Positions 35,502 to 48,714 of a stretch of 64,000 bases of DNA are shown piece by piece. The stretch lies in contig CAXXFD010000003.1 of NCBI GenBank assembly GCA_963662905.2, positions 1,550,001 to 1,614,000 on the forward strand, given 5' to 3'. A model generated the notes under the pieces. The model had not been told where the DNA came from, searched no databases, and saw only the letters and a program-made list of their open reading frames with translations. This stretch comes from G963662905 sp963662905 (lineage in GTDB: Bacteria > Bacteroidota > Bacteroidia > Bacteroidales > WRLA01). Within the stretch, counting starts at the first letter, position 1. Each line of letters starts with the position of its first letter. The translations under genes and the position numbers were made by a program.

Positions 35502-37391
35502 TTAACCCTCCAATTCCGCAACCGCTTCTCCCGGATAGAGTTTATCCAGATATTTTAGTGATGGAGATGGCAGAAATTGCCCCAAACCGTATTCTTTCCA
35601 ACGTCGATCAACTTTTTTTATGGTTGCTTCGTCCATAGTAACCACATTGGGCCATTCGCGGCGGAAGCCATCAAATGACGCATGTTTTTCCGTACCATCG
35701 ATCACAAGGAAACCATCTTCACCACCGGCAAGAAAACAATCTGTGGCGGGATCGATATTATTGGCAACACGCCATGTTATTTCTGCTGCATCCTTGATAT
35801 CAGCCACAGCTTCGGCAATCACGCAAAGCTTTATTCCTTTAATCCAGCCTTTAGATGTGATTTCATCAATAAGCTTGCGGGCATGATTCTTTTTATTTTT
35901 CTTCAGGCCAATCAGAAGCAAGCCACGCTTAAGAAAAACATCATTCAGCGAAACGATTTCAGGAAATGCTCGCTTAATTTCATCAATATTGACTTTCATA
36001 AAAGGATCTCCCCCGAGTCGTGGCGGAACTTCTTCGGGCAGTTTATCCGTAGCATCAAGGCCAAGTTTCCCGCCAAACGCAAAAGCACGGCTTGCGTGGT
36101 CGAGCACATCGGCAGGACCGCGGTTAATAAGTGTATCATGCATTGGATCGTAGCTCTCATGAACCACGCGCAGCACTTCCCGGTAATTGTGAATATCAAT
36201 ATCGCGATCCACAACAATCATCACTTTATTGAACATCATCTGCCCGGCGCCCCAAAGTGCATTCATCACTTTCATGCCCTGACCCGCATATGTTTTTTTG
36301 ATTTTCACGATGGTGATATTGTGGAAAACACCTTCTACAGGCATATCCATATCGATAAATTCGGGCATCATGCTCAGGCGGATTGGAGCCAGAAAAATGC
36401 GCTCGGTGGCTTTGCCCAGCCATTCATCTTCCTGGGGCGGAATACCGACGATCGTAGCCGGGTAAACAGCATTTTTTCGATGTGTAATACACGAAACATG
36501 AAAACGGGGATAATAATCTGCCAGGGAATAATAACCGGTATGATCGCCAAAGGGACCTTCATAAATCAACTCCTCTCCAGGATCAACATAACCTTCGATA
36601 ATGATATCGGCATCAGCGGGCACGTATAGTTCGTTGGTAAGGCAGCGCACCATTTCCACTTTCTTTTTGCGCAGGAAACCGGCCAGCATATATTCATCAA
36701 TATTATCGGGCAGCGGAGCCGTAGCGCAATAGGTGTATGCAGGATCGCCACCCAGCACGACGGTAACCGGCATTTTCTTTCCGGCTTTTTTATATTCTTC
36801 AAAATGCCGCGCCCCGGTTTTATGGAGCTGCCAGTGCATACCGGTATGATGATTGTCGAGCACCTGCATACGGTACATTCCTGCATTTTGGATCTTTGTT
36901 TGCAAATCAAGGGTATGCACAATGGGCAATGTAACAAAAGGCCCTCCGTCATGTGGCCAGGTTGTCAAAACCGGGAGTTTGCTAAGATCCGGTTCTTTCA
37001 TCACAACTTCCTGACATGCGCCTTTCCCTGAAACTTTTTTGGGCATCCAGGATGCGATTTTACCCAAAGATGGGAGCATACGCAATTTTTCAATAAAGCC
37101 ATTGCGGGGCTGCATCAGTTCTTTAAAAAGCATATCCACCTCTCCGGCAAGCGCATCCAGTTTGTCCGTACCAAGAGCAAGGCTCATTCTTTCTTCAGAG
37201 CCAAAAGCATTCATCAGCACCGGAAAATCTGTACTTGTATTTTCGAATAAAAGTGCTTTGCCTTTTGACTTTAAAATACGATCGGTTATTTCACTGATTT
37301 CCAGTTTTGGATCAACCTGAGTTTGAATACGCAGCAGTTCATTGTGCTCTTCAAGAGCATGGATGAATGCAGAAAGGTTTTTATATGCCAT
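35502..37391 (-). CDS. UbiD-family decarboxylase
   Basis: UbiD enzymes use prenylated FMN to decarboxylate aromatic or unsaturated acids, often in quinone biosynthesis. The 629-aa protein has the prFMN/Mg region NHHTGMHWQLHKTGARHF, the catalytic-acid segment EGPFGDHTGYYS, and GMKVMNALWGAG. An N-terminal extension precedes the core and residues ~460-629 are the C-terminal part. The menaquinone (futalosine-type) decarboxylase branch is plausible for this phylum but not proven. UbiX and other quinone genes are not adjacent. A promoter at 37444-37471 overlaps the divergent spacer with tpx. Confidence 0.92.
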   Translation of the reverse strand: MAYKNLSAFIHALEEHNELLRIQTQVDPKLEISEITDRILKSKGKALLFENTSTDFPVLMNAFGSEERMSLALGTDKLDALAGEVDMLFKELMQPRNGFIEKLRMLPSLGKIASWMPKKVSGKGACQEVVMKEPDLSKLPVLTTWPHDGGPFVTLPIVHTLDLQTKIQNAGMYRMQVLDNHHTGMHWQLHKTGARHFEEYKKAGKKMPVTVVLGGDPAYTYCATAPLPDNIDEYMLAGFLRKKKVEMVRCLTNELYVPADADIIIEGYVDPGEELIYEGPFGDHTGYYSLADYYPRFHVSCITHRKNAVYPATIVGIPPQEDEWLGKATERIFLAPIRLSMMPEFIDMDMPVEGVFHNITIVKIKKTYAGQGMKVMNALWGAGQMMFNKVMIVVDRDIDIHNYREVLRVVHESYDPMHDTLINRGPADVLDHASRAFAFGGKLGLDATDKLPEEVPPRLGGDPFMKVNIDEIKRAFPEIVSLNDVFLKRGLLLIGLKKNKKNHARKLIDEITSKGWIKGIKLCVIAEAVADIKDAAEITWRVANNIDPATDCFLAGGEDGFLVIDGTEKHASFDGFRREWPNVVTMDEATIKKVDRRWKEYGLGQFLPSPSLKYLDKLYPGEAVAELEG

Positions 37392-37443
37392 AAAAATTTT
37401 ATTTACTTTTGAATGAACAAGCCAGAATAGGCTTTGTTTGTTT

Positions 37444-37471
37444 CAAAGATACCAATGATTTTTTAACCCAA
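37444..37471 (-). promoter_or_regulatory. Candidate promoter of the ubiD-like gene
   Basis: TATCTTTG on the minus strand (37444-37451) with TTG at 37469-37471 and a 17-nt spacer; 52 nt before the start. Confidence 0.5.
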
Positions 37472-37487
37472 TCTAAAATTTGAAAAA

Positions 37488-37997
37488 ATGAAAAAAAATA
37501 CTGGAGTAACAACTTTTATGGGCGGCCCGCTTACGCTGCTCGGTGATATGGTAAGTGTTGGTGAAAAAGCAAAAGATTTTACTGTTTTAGGCAATGACCT
37601 GAAGCCTGTTTCCCTCAGTAATTATGCAGGAAAAACAGTGATTTTATCCCTGGCTCCTTCAATTGACACCGGTGTTTGCGCAGCACAAACCCGCAAATTC
37701 AATGTAGAAGCTGCTAAGCTGGATGATATTGCCATTCTGGCCATCAGCATGGACCTGCCATTTGCATTAGGCCGTTTTTGTGGTGCAGAAGGCATTGATA
37801 AAGTAGTTACGCTCAGCGATCATAAAGATGCTGATTTCGGAACAAAATATGGTTTTCTTATTGAAGAGCTTCGCCTGCTGAACCGCGGCATTGTAATTAT
37901 CGATAAAGAAGGCATTATACGTTACGTGGAATACGTAAAAGAAAACACCGATCATCCGGATTATGATAAGGCATTGGAAGCAGCCAAAGCCCTTTAA
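37488..37997 (+). CDS. tpx: Thiol peroxidase
   Basis: Tpx reduces peroxides using thioredoxin. The 169-aa protein has the atypical 2-Cys layout: peroxidatic Cys64 in APSIDTGVCAAQ and resolving Cys98 in FALGRFCGAEG. The N-terminal GGPLTLLGD and VGEKAKDFTV segments are typical. It is divergent from the ubiD-like gene and followed by a bidirectional terminator shared with the beta-propeller gene. Confidence 0.96.
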   Translation: MKKNTGVTTFMGGPLTLLGDMVSVGEKAKDFTVLGNDLKPVSLSNYAGKTVILSLAPSIDTGVCAAQTRKFNVEAAKLDDIAILAISMDLPFALGRFCGAEGIDKVVTLSDHKDADFGTKYGFLIEELRLLNRGIVIIDKEGIIRYVEYVKENTDHPDYDKALEAAKAL

Positions 37998-38014
37998 AAG
38001 ATTTCGTAAAAAGC

Positions 38015-38051
38015 AAAAAGCCGATAGCGAAATTCACTATCGGCTTTTTTG
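38015..38051. terminator. Bidirectional terminator between tpx and the beta-propeller gene
   Basis: AAAAAGCCGATAG pairs with CTATCGGCTTTTT around a 9-nt loop. A run of A on the left and T on the right lets it stop transcripts from both convergent genes. Confidence 0.9.
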
Positions 38052-38067
38052 TTATTCAAATAAATGA

Positions 38068-40176
38068 TTATAAGCTATTTAGGTCGTAAGAGTAAATTGT
38101 ACCTTTCTTTTCCAGTTCAGCAATATTTTTATACTTGCCATAACTGCTTACTCCTGCATCCATTGAAGGCATCCAGAAAAGTTTATTTGTAAATGGATCT
38201 ACGGTATAATTTGGATCTTCCTTACTTTGTTTCATTGGGAGGAAACCTTTGATTTCGCCATCAATTTTTGAGATGACAGCCAGGCCAATACCGCCATTTT
38301 CTTTACTTTTGATCATAGTAATCACATACTTCTTAGTGGCCTTAGCATTTTTAAAACGCTCAGAAATCGCTTTGATGTTATCCTGTATATCAACAGCATT
38401 GAGAATACCCATAGTGGCCATTTCAGACATTTCTTTGTTGAGTTCATCCTTGGCCATGTCCATACCTTCGTTATAGTCCTGAACATCTTTGCGGTATTTT
38501 ACCAAATCAGCATCGACACCATGTTGCTCTTCATAAGCTTTATCCAGCGCTGCCATACCACCTCTAGCATATTGATCAGTAGCTTCAACTGCATAAGAAG
38601 TAGCACCTGCTAAAGCAACAGTGGCAAGGCCGCCCATTACTTTAAAAGTCGCACCAAAGACGTTGCCGGCCACTGAGAAAAATCCGGAACCCGGAGCCTT
38701 ATAAAACTTGTGGAAGAGCTCGTTGCCTTTAAAATCAAATTTGATGATATTCTGTTCTGAGTGCAGGACAATACCGTCCTCAAAAAGATCCATTCCCTGT
38801 GCTTCATCTCCACCCTGAAGTTTAATTTTTTCCTGATTAAACTTTTTAGCCTCGAGGGTAATTTTATCAAAAACATAGATCATATCCTTTGCAGAAGTAT
38901 AGAAAAATGCTTTAGATCCGGCATCCATTTTGATCAGATAATCATCGCCACCAGTTTTGAGTTCTTTGTCAATAGCAAATTCATTTGAATCATAACGAAA
39001 AAGGTTTGCTCCATGCTTTGATGATATAAGGATACCACCTTTTACTTCTTCAATTTCGAATGGTCCCGGGAAAATTTTCTCGGATTTATCCAACATAAGT
39101 TCACCGGTCTCCTGATTAAGGATATTAAAAAAGTGTGCATTATTCATATAGGCTTTCGTGATAAAAACAATACCTTTTTCGCAGAATGCCGACTGAACAA
39201 AGCCCCCTTTAAACTTAATGCCATCGCCCCAGAACGTTTTACCTGTTTTATAATCAACAAAATTGAGCATATGCTTTTTCATAGCATTGTTGTCACTGGA
39301 AGGAATTAAAACCATTCCATTTTCTTCAAAGATGATATTACGCACCGGCCCAGTAACTTTCACAGGCTTGTCCCAGGCAAGTTCACCTTTATCCTGACTA
39401 TAGCAGCTCATGTATGCTCCACTAAAAACATAGAGGTTTTCACCGGTTTGATCCGGGAACATACGTGAATATTCTACACTAGCGGATTTAAAAAAACCAT
39501 CCTGGTCACCAAACATTGATGGATATTGGATGTCCCATGCTTTCTTGCCATCTTTTGTAAAATGCATCAGGCGATCATGAACAGCAACAAAAGCTCCGCC
39601 ATCACCATCACCAACAGGGTCACACATTAATCCTTTTTTTTCAGGATCTTCTTCCATTTCAATGGAGAACATCCCTTTTTCAATTTTTTTATCATTATCA
39701 AGGTCAAGGTCTTGTTTCCAAAGCAATTTACCTGTATTAAGGCTGATCATCCAGAATTGCTCACGGTCATCCATTTGAGAATAAACAAGGAAACCATTTC
39801 CTGCACGAATCGGGTAATAAGCTTTAAGGCTGTCAATACCTAATTTTTTAGAATCGCAGAGGACTTTGGCATTTTCAGGATCCAAAACGAGAAGCCCGGT
39901 TGCATCCGAATTATAATAAATATAAGGAGTATTTGGCAGGATATTGAACATACCATAATCTGACTCCAAAGACCAGAGTGTTTTACCACTTTTTGGATCA
40001 AGGGCAACTGTTTTTCCTCCTTTGGTGCCACAAATTAAATTTCCGTTCGGAGCAAATTTATTCCATACGACTTCTGTTCCGGCCGCGGCCTCCCAAACAG
40101 GCTCCATTTGAGCTTTTACTGCGCTGCAACTGATAATAGCAATCAGTAGGGTAGCAATTAATCTATTCATTTTCAT
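38068..40176 (-). CDS. Exported PQQ-type beta-propeller protein
   Basis: The 702-aa protein has a signal peptide (NRLIATLLIAIISCSAVKAQ). Residues ~25-490 contain repeated WD/PQQ-like blades (GKTVALDPKSGKTLWSL, SLNTGKLLWKQDL, DYKTGKTFWGDG), suggesting an 8-bladed propeller. Residues ~490-702 are a less ordered region with a small hydrophobic Gly/Ala-rich segment (GNVFGATFKVMGGLATVALAGA). There are no dehydrogenase quinone-ligand motifs, so this is probably a structural or surface-binding propeller of unknown partner. Confidence 0.82.
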   Translation of the reverse strand: MKMNRLIATLLIAIISCSAVKAQMEPVWEAAAGTEVVWNKFAPNGNLICGTKGGKTVALDPKSGKTLWSLESDYGMFNILPNTPYIYYNSDATGLLVLDPENAKVLCDSKKLGIDSLKAYYPIRAGNGFLVYSQMDDREQFWMISLNTGKLLWKQDLDLDNDKKIEKGMFSIEMEEDPEKKGLMCDPVGDGDGGAFVAVHDRLMHFTKDGKKAWDIQYPSMFGDQDGFFKSASVEYSRMFPDQTGENLYVFSGAYMSCYSQDKGELAWDKPVKVTGPVRNIIFEENGMVLIPSSDNNAMKKHMLNFVDYKTGKTFWGDGIKFKGGFVQSAFCEKGIVFITKAYMNNAHFFNILNQETGELMLDKSEKIFPGPFEIEEVKGGILISSKHGANLFRYDSNEFAIDKELKTGGDDYLIKMDAGSKAFFYTSAKDMIYVFDKITLEAKKFNQEKIKLQGGDEAQGMDLFEDGIVLHSEQNIIKFDFKGNELFHKFYKAPGSGFFSVAGNVFGATFKVMGGLATVALAGATSYAVEATDQYARGGMAALDKAYEEQHGVDADLVKYRKDVQDYNEGMDMAKDELNKEMSEMATMGILNAVDIQDNIKAISERFKNAKATKKYVITMIKSKENGGIGLAVISKIDGEIKGFLPMKQSKEDPNYTVDPFTNKLFWMPSMDAGVSSYGKYKNIAELEKKGTIYSYDLNSL

Positions 40177-40507
40177 CTAATCAATATTAAGGTTTATGTT
40201 GTATTTCGAATTCAACTAATATGTTAGTAGCTTAAAAGCAGTAAAATTGAAAGACTGAATAAAAAAGATTTTTCCACGAATCCATCACGGGAAATTATTA
40301 AAGTAACATAAGAATCATCAATTTACCCCTTTACCAATATCAGTGCAAGATGCAAAAAAAAGAGACTCTAAAAGCTAAAAGAAGATTAAAAAATTGAAGA
40401 AACTTAAGGTATATAAACGAAAAATGCCCCGCGGGGAGCAGGGCTTTCGCAAAACCAACAAAGATATATAGTAGGAAATAATAAACTAAACAAAAATGTT
40501 TTAAAAT
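40177..40507. other. Spacer downstream of the rRNA operon
   Basis: This ~330-bp AT-rich spacer has no supportable gene. It holds the 5' region of the beta-propeller gene (no convincing TAnnTTTG on the minus strand), two GC-rich inverted patches (CCCCGCGGGG near 40425) and, at its right edge, the rRNA terminator. Confidence 0.5.
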
Positions 40508-40532
40508 AAACCCAGCCACGAGGGCTGGGTTT
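40508..40532 (-). terminator. rRNA operon terminator
   Basis: AAACCCAGCC (40508-40517) pairs with GGCTGGGTTT (40523-40532) around a tight loop, 8 nt beyond the 5S gene end on the minus strand. Confidence 0.85.
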
Positions 40533-40540
40533 AAAAAATA

Positions 40541-40647
<107 letters not shown>

Positions 40648-40689
40648 TAAAATATCTTTGACACACTGCAAAATACTCAAACAATTTCT

Positions 40690-43513
<2,824 letters not shown>

Positions 43514-43552
43514 TCTTGTGATTCTAAAAAAAATTGTTCTTTCTTATGCAGC

Positions 43553-43568
43553 ATGTCAATGTACTTTT
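43553..43568 (-). promoter_or_regulatory. boxA-like element in the spacer before 23S
   Basis: AAAGTACATTGACAT, read on the minus strand, recurs exactly in the leader before 16S (45596-45610). Its position before both large rRNAs and its resemblance to boxA-type sequences suggest a Nus-factor antitermination signal, or a processing element. Confidence 0.5.
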
Positions 43569-43749
43569 AACAAAAACAAAACTTAACAGGTTGCCGTTCT
43601 GACCGGCCGGTCTGCCCGCTTTGTTCCCATCAGATCTTTTGATCTTTTGGCTGTTTCCCAGGGATGCGATCCCTTTGTATTGATTCAAATCCTGTGTGCC
43701 CCGCGGCACAGGGAAACATTTCTGTCATTATATCTAATGTACGTCTCTG

Positions 43750-43823
43750 TGGAGAATAAGGGAGTCGAACCCTTGACCTCTAGAATGCAAATCTAGCGCT
43801 CTAGCCAACTGAGCTAATCCCCC
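43750..43823 (-). tRNA. tRNA-Ala (anticodon TGC)
   Basis: Folds into a cloverleaf: acceptor GGGGGAT/ATTCTCC (with G-U pairs), D-loop AGCTCAGTTGGCTAGAGC, anticodon stem CTAGA-TTTGCATT-CTAG with TGC, T arm GGGTTCGACTCCC. CCA is not encoded. It lies in the 16S-23S spacer as usual. Confidence 0.97.
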
Positions 43824-43840
43824 TTAAGTATCAGTCACCG

Positions 43841-43914
43841 TAGTCTCGGGCAGACTTGAACTGCCGACCCCTACATTATCAGTGTAGTGCTCTAACCAAC
43901 TGAGCTACGAGACT
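43841..43914 (-). tRNA. tRNA-Ile (anticodon GAT)
   Basis: Cloverleaf with acceptor AGTCTCG/CGAGACT, D-loop AGCTCAGTTGGTTAGAGC, anticodon CTGATAA (GAT), and T arm GGCAGTTCAAGTCTGCC. Discriminator A; CCA not encoded. It lies between 16S and tRNA-Ala. Confidence 0.97.
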
Positions 43915-43993
43915 ATAAACTTAAGGCATAAATTACCTTCCCGTATATATTATTGTGAACAGCGCCATCCTTTGATTCCGTAAAGAACCTCTC

Positions 43994-45520
<1,527 letters not shown>

Positions 45521-45591
45521 ATTAATCTTATTAAAATTTACCTTCAGAGATCGCCCTCTATTTCCTCAAAGAATGGCTAGTTGCTGTTCAT

Positions 45592-45610
45592 CAATATGTC
45601 AATGTACTTT
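45592..45610 (-). promoter_or_regulatory. boxA-like element in the 16S leader
   Basis: AAAGTACATTGACATATTG on the minus strand, about 75 nt before 16S; its first 15 nt repeat exactly in the spacer before 23S. Similarity to boxA antitermination signals is an inference. Confidence 0.5.
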
Positions 45611-45652
45611 CGTTCTCTTTTTTAAAACCTCCGTCCTAAATGAACGGGGGTG

Positions 45653-45682
45653 CAAAGATACACACTTTTTGGTTCCGCCCAA
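45653..45682 (-). promoter_or_regulatory. rRNA promoter P1 (nearest to 16S)
   Basis: TATCTTTG (45653-45660) and TTG (45680-45682) with a 19-nt spacer on the minus strand. It continues into CACCCCCGTTC. Confidence 0.85.
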
Positions 45683-45767
45683 ACTTTTTGTTAAAAAAAT
45701 ATTAAGAAAAAGCTGTTTGAATTTAATCCCTCAAGGTGCGTTCCCCCCATCCTCTCAAACGGGGGTG

Positions 45768-45797
45768 CAAAGGTAAGAATCTTTTCGATCCCCGCAA
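45768..45797 (-). promoter_or_regulatory. rRNA promoter P2
   Basis: TACCTTTG (45768-45775) and TTG (45795-45797), 19-nt spacer. The downstream CACCCCCGTT is identical to P1 and P3. Confidence 0.85.
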
Positions 45798-45925
45798 GCT
45801 TTTTCTGATTTTTTTTAGAGCCTTTTTTAAAACAACCCCAAAACTCAATCGCCTGCCTTGACCCGCTGCGCTGTCCCTCAATGGAACCTGACCTCAATGT
45901 GCGTTGCCCGTCCTAAACGGGGGTG

Positions 45926-45955
45926 CAAAGGTAACAATGTTTTTTAAACTGACAA
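45926..45955 (-). promoter_or_regulatory. rRNA promoter P3
   Basis: TACCTTTG (45926-45933) and TTG (45953-45955), 19-nt spacer; followed by the same CACCCCCGTT start region. Confidence 0.85.
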
Positions 45956-46069
45956 GACTTTTTTTTAAAAAAATTAACGCCTTGATAACCAGTATTATAA
46001 CCGCGCTACAACCTCAACGCTCACCTCAATCTTTCATAATGTCTAAGGACGTTCCCTCATTTGCGGCTG

Positions 46070-46099
46070 CAAAAGTACTGCCTTTTTGATAAATTCCAA
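46070..46099 (-). promoter_or_regulatory. rRNA promoter P4 (most distal)
   Basis: TACTTTTG (46070-46077) and TTG (46097-46099), 19-nt spacer. Its start region (CAGCCGCAAA) differs from P1-P3. The four promoters fill the 700-bp spacer between 16S and the MFS gene. Confidence 0.75.
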
Positions 46100-46223
46100 A
46101 CTTATTTGTAGGAAATTTTAAGAAAAATTTATCGTCAAAATATAATAACCTCATAACAAACATTTTATATGCCATGATAAACTTCCTTTTTTTTATGCAT
46201 TTCCATAAACAGGCTTACTTTTG

Positions 46224-47507
46224 CTACCTGTTTCGCCGATAAGACCACCTCATCAACAGCATTGCAAGCGCCAAACTTACTATGGAAATCATGAAAGTCC
46301 AGGTAAATCCAAGGGTTTTATAAAAGACAATACCGAGAATTGGGGCGAAAATTGCCCGAATGGCGGTTAAAGTCAGGTGCACACTTTGATAATCACTGGC
46401 CTCTTCCTGCCTGCAGAAGTAAGCAGAGCCGATGCTCCAAAGCAATGACATGCTCGCAGCAAATACTCCGTGTGCGATAAATGCCGGTATCAGCATATAG
46501 TATATCTGCAGCTCTGCCCAATTGCTTGCCTGCGGAAAGTACTCTGTCAGCATCACGAAGAAAAGGTAGGTCATCAATGAACCAAAGGTAATCGCAGCAA
46601 ATTTCCGGGGATCAATTTTCCCCAGCAACTTTCCAAAAAAGGGCAGCATTACAATGGCCAATACATTATATATATTCTTATAGAAGGCATAGGAAGTATA
46701 ATTCATCATCAGCTGCTCATTAAAAAAGATCACAACAACTGTAACCGTTATCATGAAAGCGAACCCATAAAACATAAAACCCATTTCAAAATCACGATAA
46801 GGTTTGTTATCACGGATTATTTCCCACATCCTCCAGGCACTTTTCTTCACAGAAGATATAAAGGCGGCCGTTTTCTCTGAAGGATTATCTTTATAGGGTA
46901 TCATTGACAAGAGGAACAAGTTCCCAATTGCAAGAATCGCTATCAGTGGGAACACCCAGCGGAAAGCATAATTATCGGCATCGAGCAAAAAGCCATATGT
47001 CAGGGTAGCAAGCAGCATGGCTATTTTATTCAGTGATGTTGCGTAGGAATAGAGGTATCCAAAATTTTGATGCCGGTAATTGGTCTTCAGGAAAAGATTG
47101 ATGGTTGGGTAGATGATTGGGTTACCCATATAATATATAAAAAAGACCGTCAAAAAAATATAATGGTAAACCGATGTGCCTGAAACAGCATCGGCTGATG
47201 CCGGAAAGAAAATAAGCACGACCAATGGCGCCCGGGTAAGGATGCCCGCATAACGAAGCAATTTTTTCCTGGATTTCGCCCTGTTGAGAAATTCATTGAA
47301 AAACAAAAGGAAAATAAAAACGATCATGCTGAACTGGAATAAAAATCCCAACTGATAATCAGAGCCCAAAAGACTTCGTACAAAGACAAATTCGTTCAAA
47401 GCCAGCACGCCGAGGATGATCCCTTCGATAATACTATATATAATGTGTAGTTGAAAAGCTTTTTGCTCGCTTTTACTGAGCTCAAGTTTAAAAAGTCGCA
47501 GCGTCAT
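46224..47507 (-). CDS. MFS-type membrane transporter
   Basis: The 427-aa protein has about 12 hydrophobic segments (for example IIYSIIEGIILGVLALNEFV and FHYIFLTVFFIYY-like helices), with a larger charged loop between the two halves (IPYKDNPSEKTAAF). It is a major facilitator type permease by appearance, lacking a recognised substrate motif. It lies upstream of the rRNA promoters, in the same direction as rpoD but separated from it by a terminator. Substrate unknown. Confidence 0.75.
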   Translation of the reverse strand: MTLRLFKLELSKSEQKAFQLHIIYSIIEGIILGVLALNEFVFVRSLLGSDYQLGFLFQFSMIVFIFLLFFNEFLNRAKSRKKLLRYAGILTRAPLVVLIFFPASADAVSGTSVYHYIFLTVFFIYYMGNPIIYPTINLFLKTNYRHQNFGYLYSYATSLNKIAMLLATLTYGFLLDADNYAFRWVFPLIAILAIGNLFLLSMIPYKDNPSEKTAAFISSVKKSAWRMWEIIRDNKPYRDFEMGFMFYGFAFMITVTVVVIFFNEQLMMNYTSYAFYKNIYNVLAIVMLPFFGKLLGKIDPRKFAAITFGSLMTYLFFVMLTEYFPQASNWAELQIYYMLIPAFIAHGVFAASMSLLWSIGSAYFCRQEEASDYQSVHLTLTAIRAIFAPILGIVFYKTLGFTWTFMISIVSLALAMLLMRWSYRRNR

Positions 47508-47545
47508 TTCCCATTTAATAAGTGTCCATTGATCCGGCTGGTCGG

Positions 47546-47553
47546 CAAAACTA
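47546..47553 (-). promoter_or_regulatory. Candidate promoter of the MFS gene
   Basis: TAGTTTTG on the minus strand fits TAnnTTTG, 38 nt before the start codon. No -33 TTG is clear. Confidence 0.45.
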
Positions 47554-47615
47554 TGAAAAACTAATCCTCTTGTTTCCTATGAACTGCATTTTATGTTCTA
47601 CCGGATGATGTGGGC

Positions 47616-47645
47616 AAAAAAAAAGCGCGGTAAAAACCACGCCTT
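47616..47645 (-). terminator. Terminator of rpoD
   Basis: On the minus strand GCGTGGT pairs with ACCGCGC (one G-U) around a T-rich loop and runs into nine T. Confidence 0.8.
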
Positions 47646-47650
47646 AAATT

Positions 47651-48517
47651 TTATTGTCCGAGATATGCTTTTAACAGCCGGCTTCGGGAAGTATGCTTGA
47701 GCCTTCGTATGGCTTTTTCTTTGATTTGCCGCACCCTTTCGCGTGTGAGGTCAAATTTGGCACCGATTTCTTCGAGGGTCAGGCCATGGTTCATACCCAA
47801 GCCGTAGTACAGGTTTATAACCTGACGTTCTTTTTCGGTCAATGTAGCCAAACTTCGCTGAATTTCTTTGTTCAGGCTTTCTTTCATCAGCATTTCATCC
47901 GTTCCGGTTGTGCTTTCATCAACGAAAACGTCGAGGAATTTTGTATCTTCATCCTCTACAAGCGGTGCATCCATAGAAATGTAGCGGGTCGATATTTTCA
48001 TCACCGAAGCGATTTTTTCTTCATCGATGTCCAAAGATTGAGCAATTTCATTAGGAGAAGGAGGCCGTTCGAATTCCTGTTCCAGTCTCGATTGGGCTTT
48101 TTTCAGTTTATTAAGCGAGCCTACCTGATTAAGGGGAAGGCGTACAATCCTGGCCTGTTCGGCAAGTGCCTGCAAGATGGACTGACGAATCCACCAAACT
48201 GCATAGCTGATAAATTTAAAGCCCCGGGTTTCATCAAAGCGGCGTGCAGCCTTGATCAAGCCAAGGTTTCCTTCATTGATAAGATCGGGAAGGCTGAGCC
48301 CTTGATTTTGATATTGCTTTGCTACGGAAACCACGAAACGAAGGTTTGCTTTGCATAATTTTTCCAAAGCGTCTTCATCGCCTTCACGGATTCGTTGGGC
48401 GAGTTTCACTTCTTCTTCAGCGGTAATCAGCTCCTCTTTACCTATGTCCTGTAGGTATTTATCGAGTGAAGCCGTTTCCCTGTTCGTAATGGACTTTGTT
48501 ATTTTTAATTGCCTCAT
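47651..48517 (-). CDS. rpoD: RNA polymerase primary sigma factor RpoD
   Basis: This is the housekeeping sigma factor, 288 aa, as in other Bacteroidota where the large N-terminal region 1.1 and non-conserved region are missing. Region 2 has NLRFVVSVAKQYQNQGLSLPDLINEGNLGL and FKFISYAVWWIRQSI, which melts the -7 element. Region 3 carries ARIVRLPLNQV and region 4 ends GLTLEEIGAKFDLTRERVRQ, the -33-binding helix-turn-helix. It recognises the TTG/TAnnTTTG promoters seen throughout the window. The start ATG gives MRQLKITKSI, the usual N-terminus. Confidence 0.98.
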   Translation of the reverse strand: MRQLKITKSITNRETASLDKYLQDIGKEELITAEEEVKLAQRIREGDEDALEKLCKANLRFVVSVAKQYQNQGLSLPDLINEGNLGLIKAARRFDETRGFKFISYAVWWIRQSILQALAEQARIVRLPLNQVGSLNKLKKAQSRLEQEFERPPSPNEIAQSLDIDEEKIASVMKISTRYISMDAPLVEDEDTKFLDVFVDESTTGTDEMLMKESLNKEIQRSLATLTEKERQVINLYYGLGMNHGLTLEEIGAKFDLTRERVRQIKEKAIRRLKHTSRSRLLKAYLGQ

Positions 48518-48714
48518 TAGCGCTCCTTAATTTGCAGAAATGGTGCTCTCTGTTTGTATTCTGACTGATTGCGGATCTGCAATTTAGTGAATTTTTCGTT
48601 CCGTGCAAATAAAACGTTGCACATTTGATTTTTATTATCTCAGGTTCTAACACAAAAAAGCGGCAAATGTTCAGCCTTTCGATTGTATATAGCGGCTCTG
48701 AGCCGATAAGCCTC

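Noticed and set aside
35682..36629. A 315-codon frame antisense to the ubiD-like gene.
   Set aside because: Shadow of a strongly supported gene; no domain pattern.
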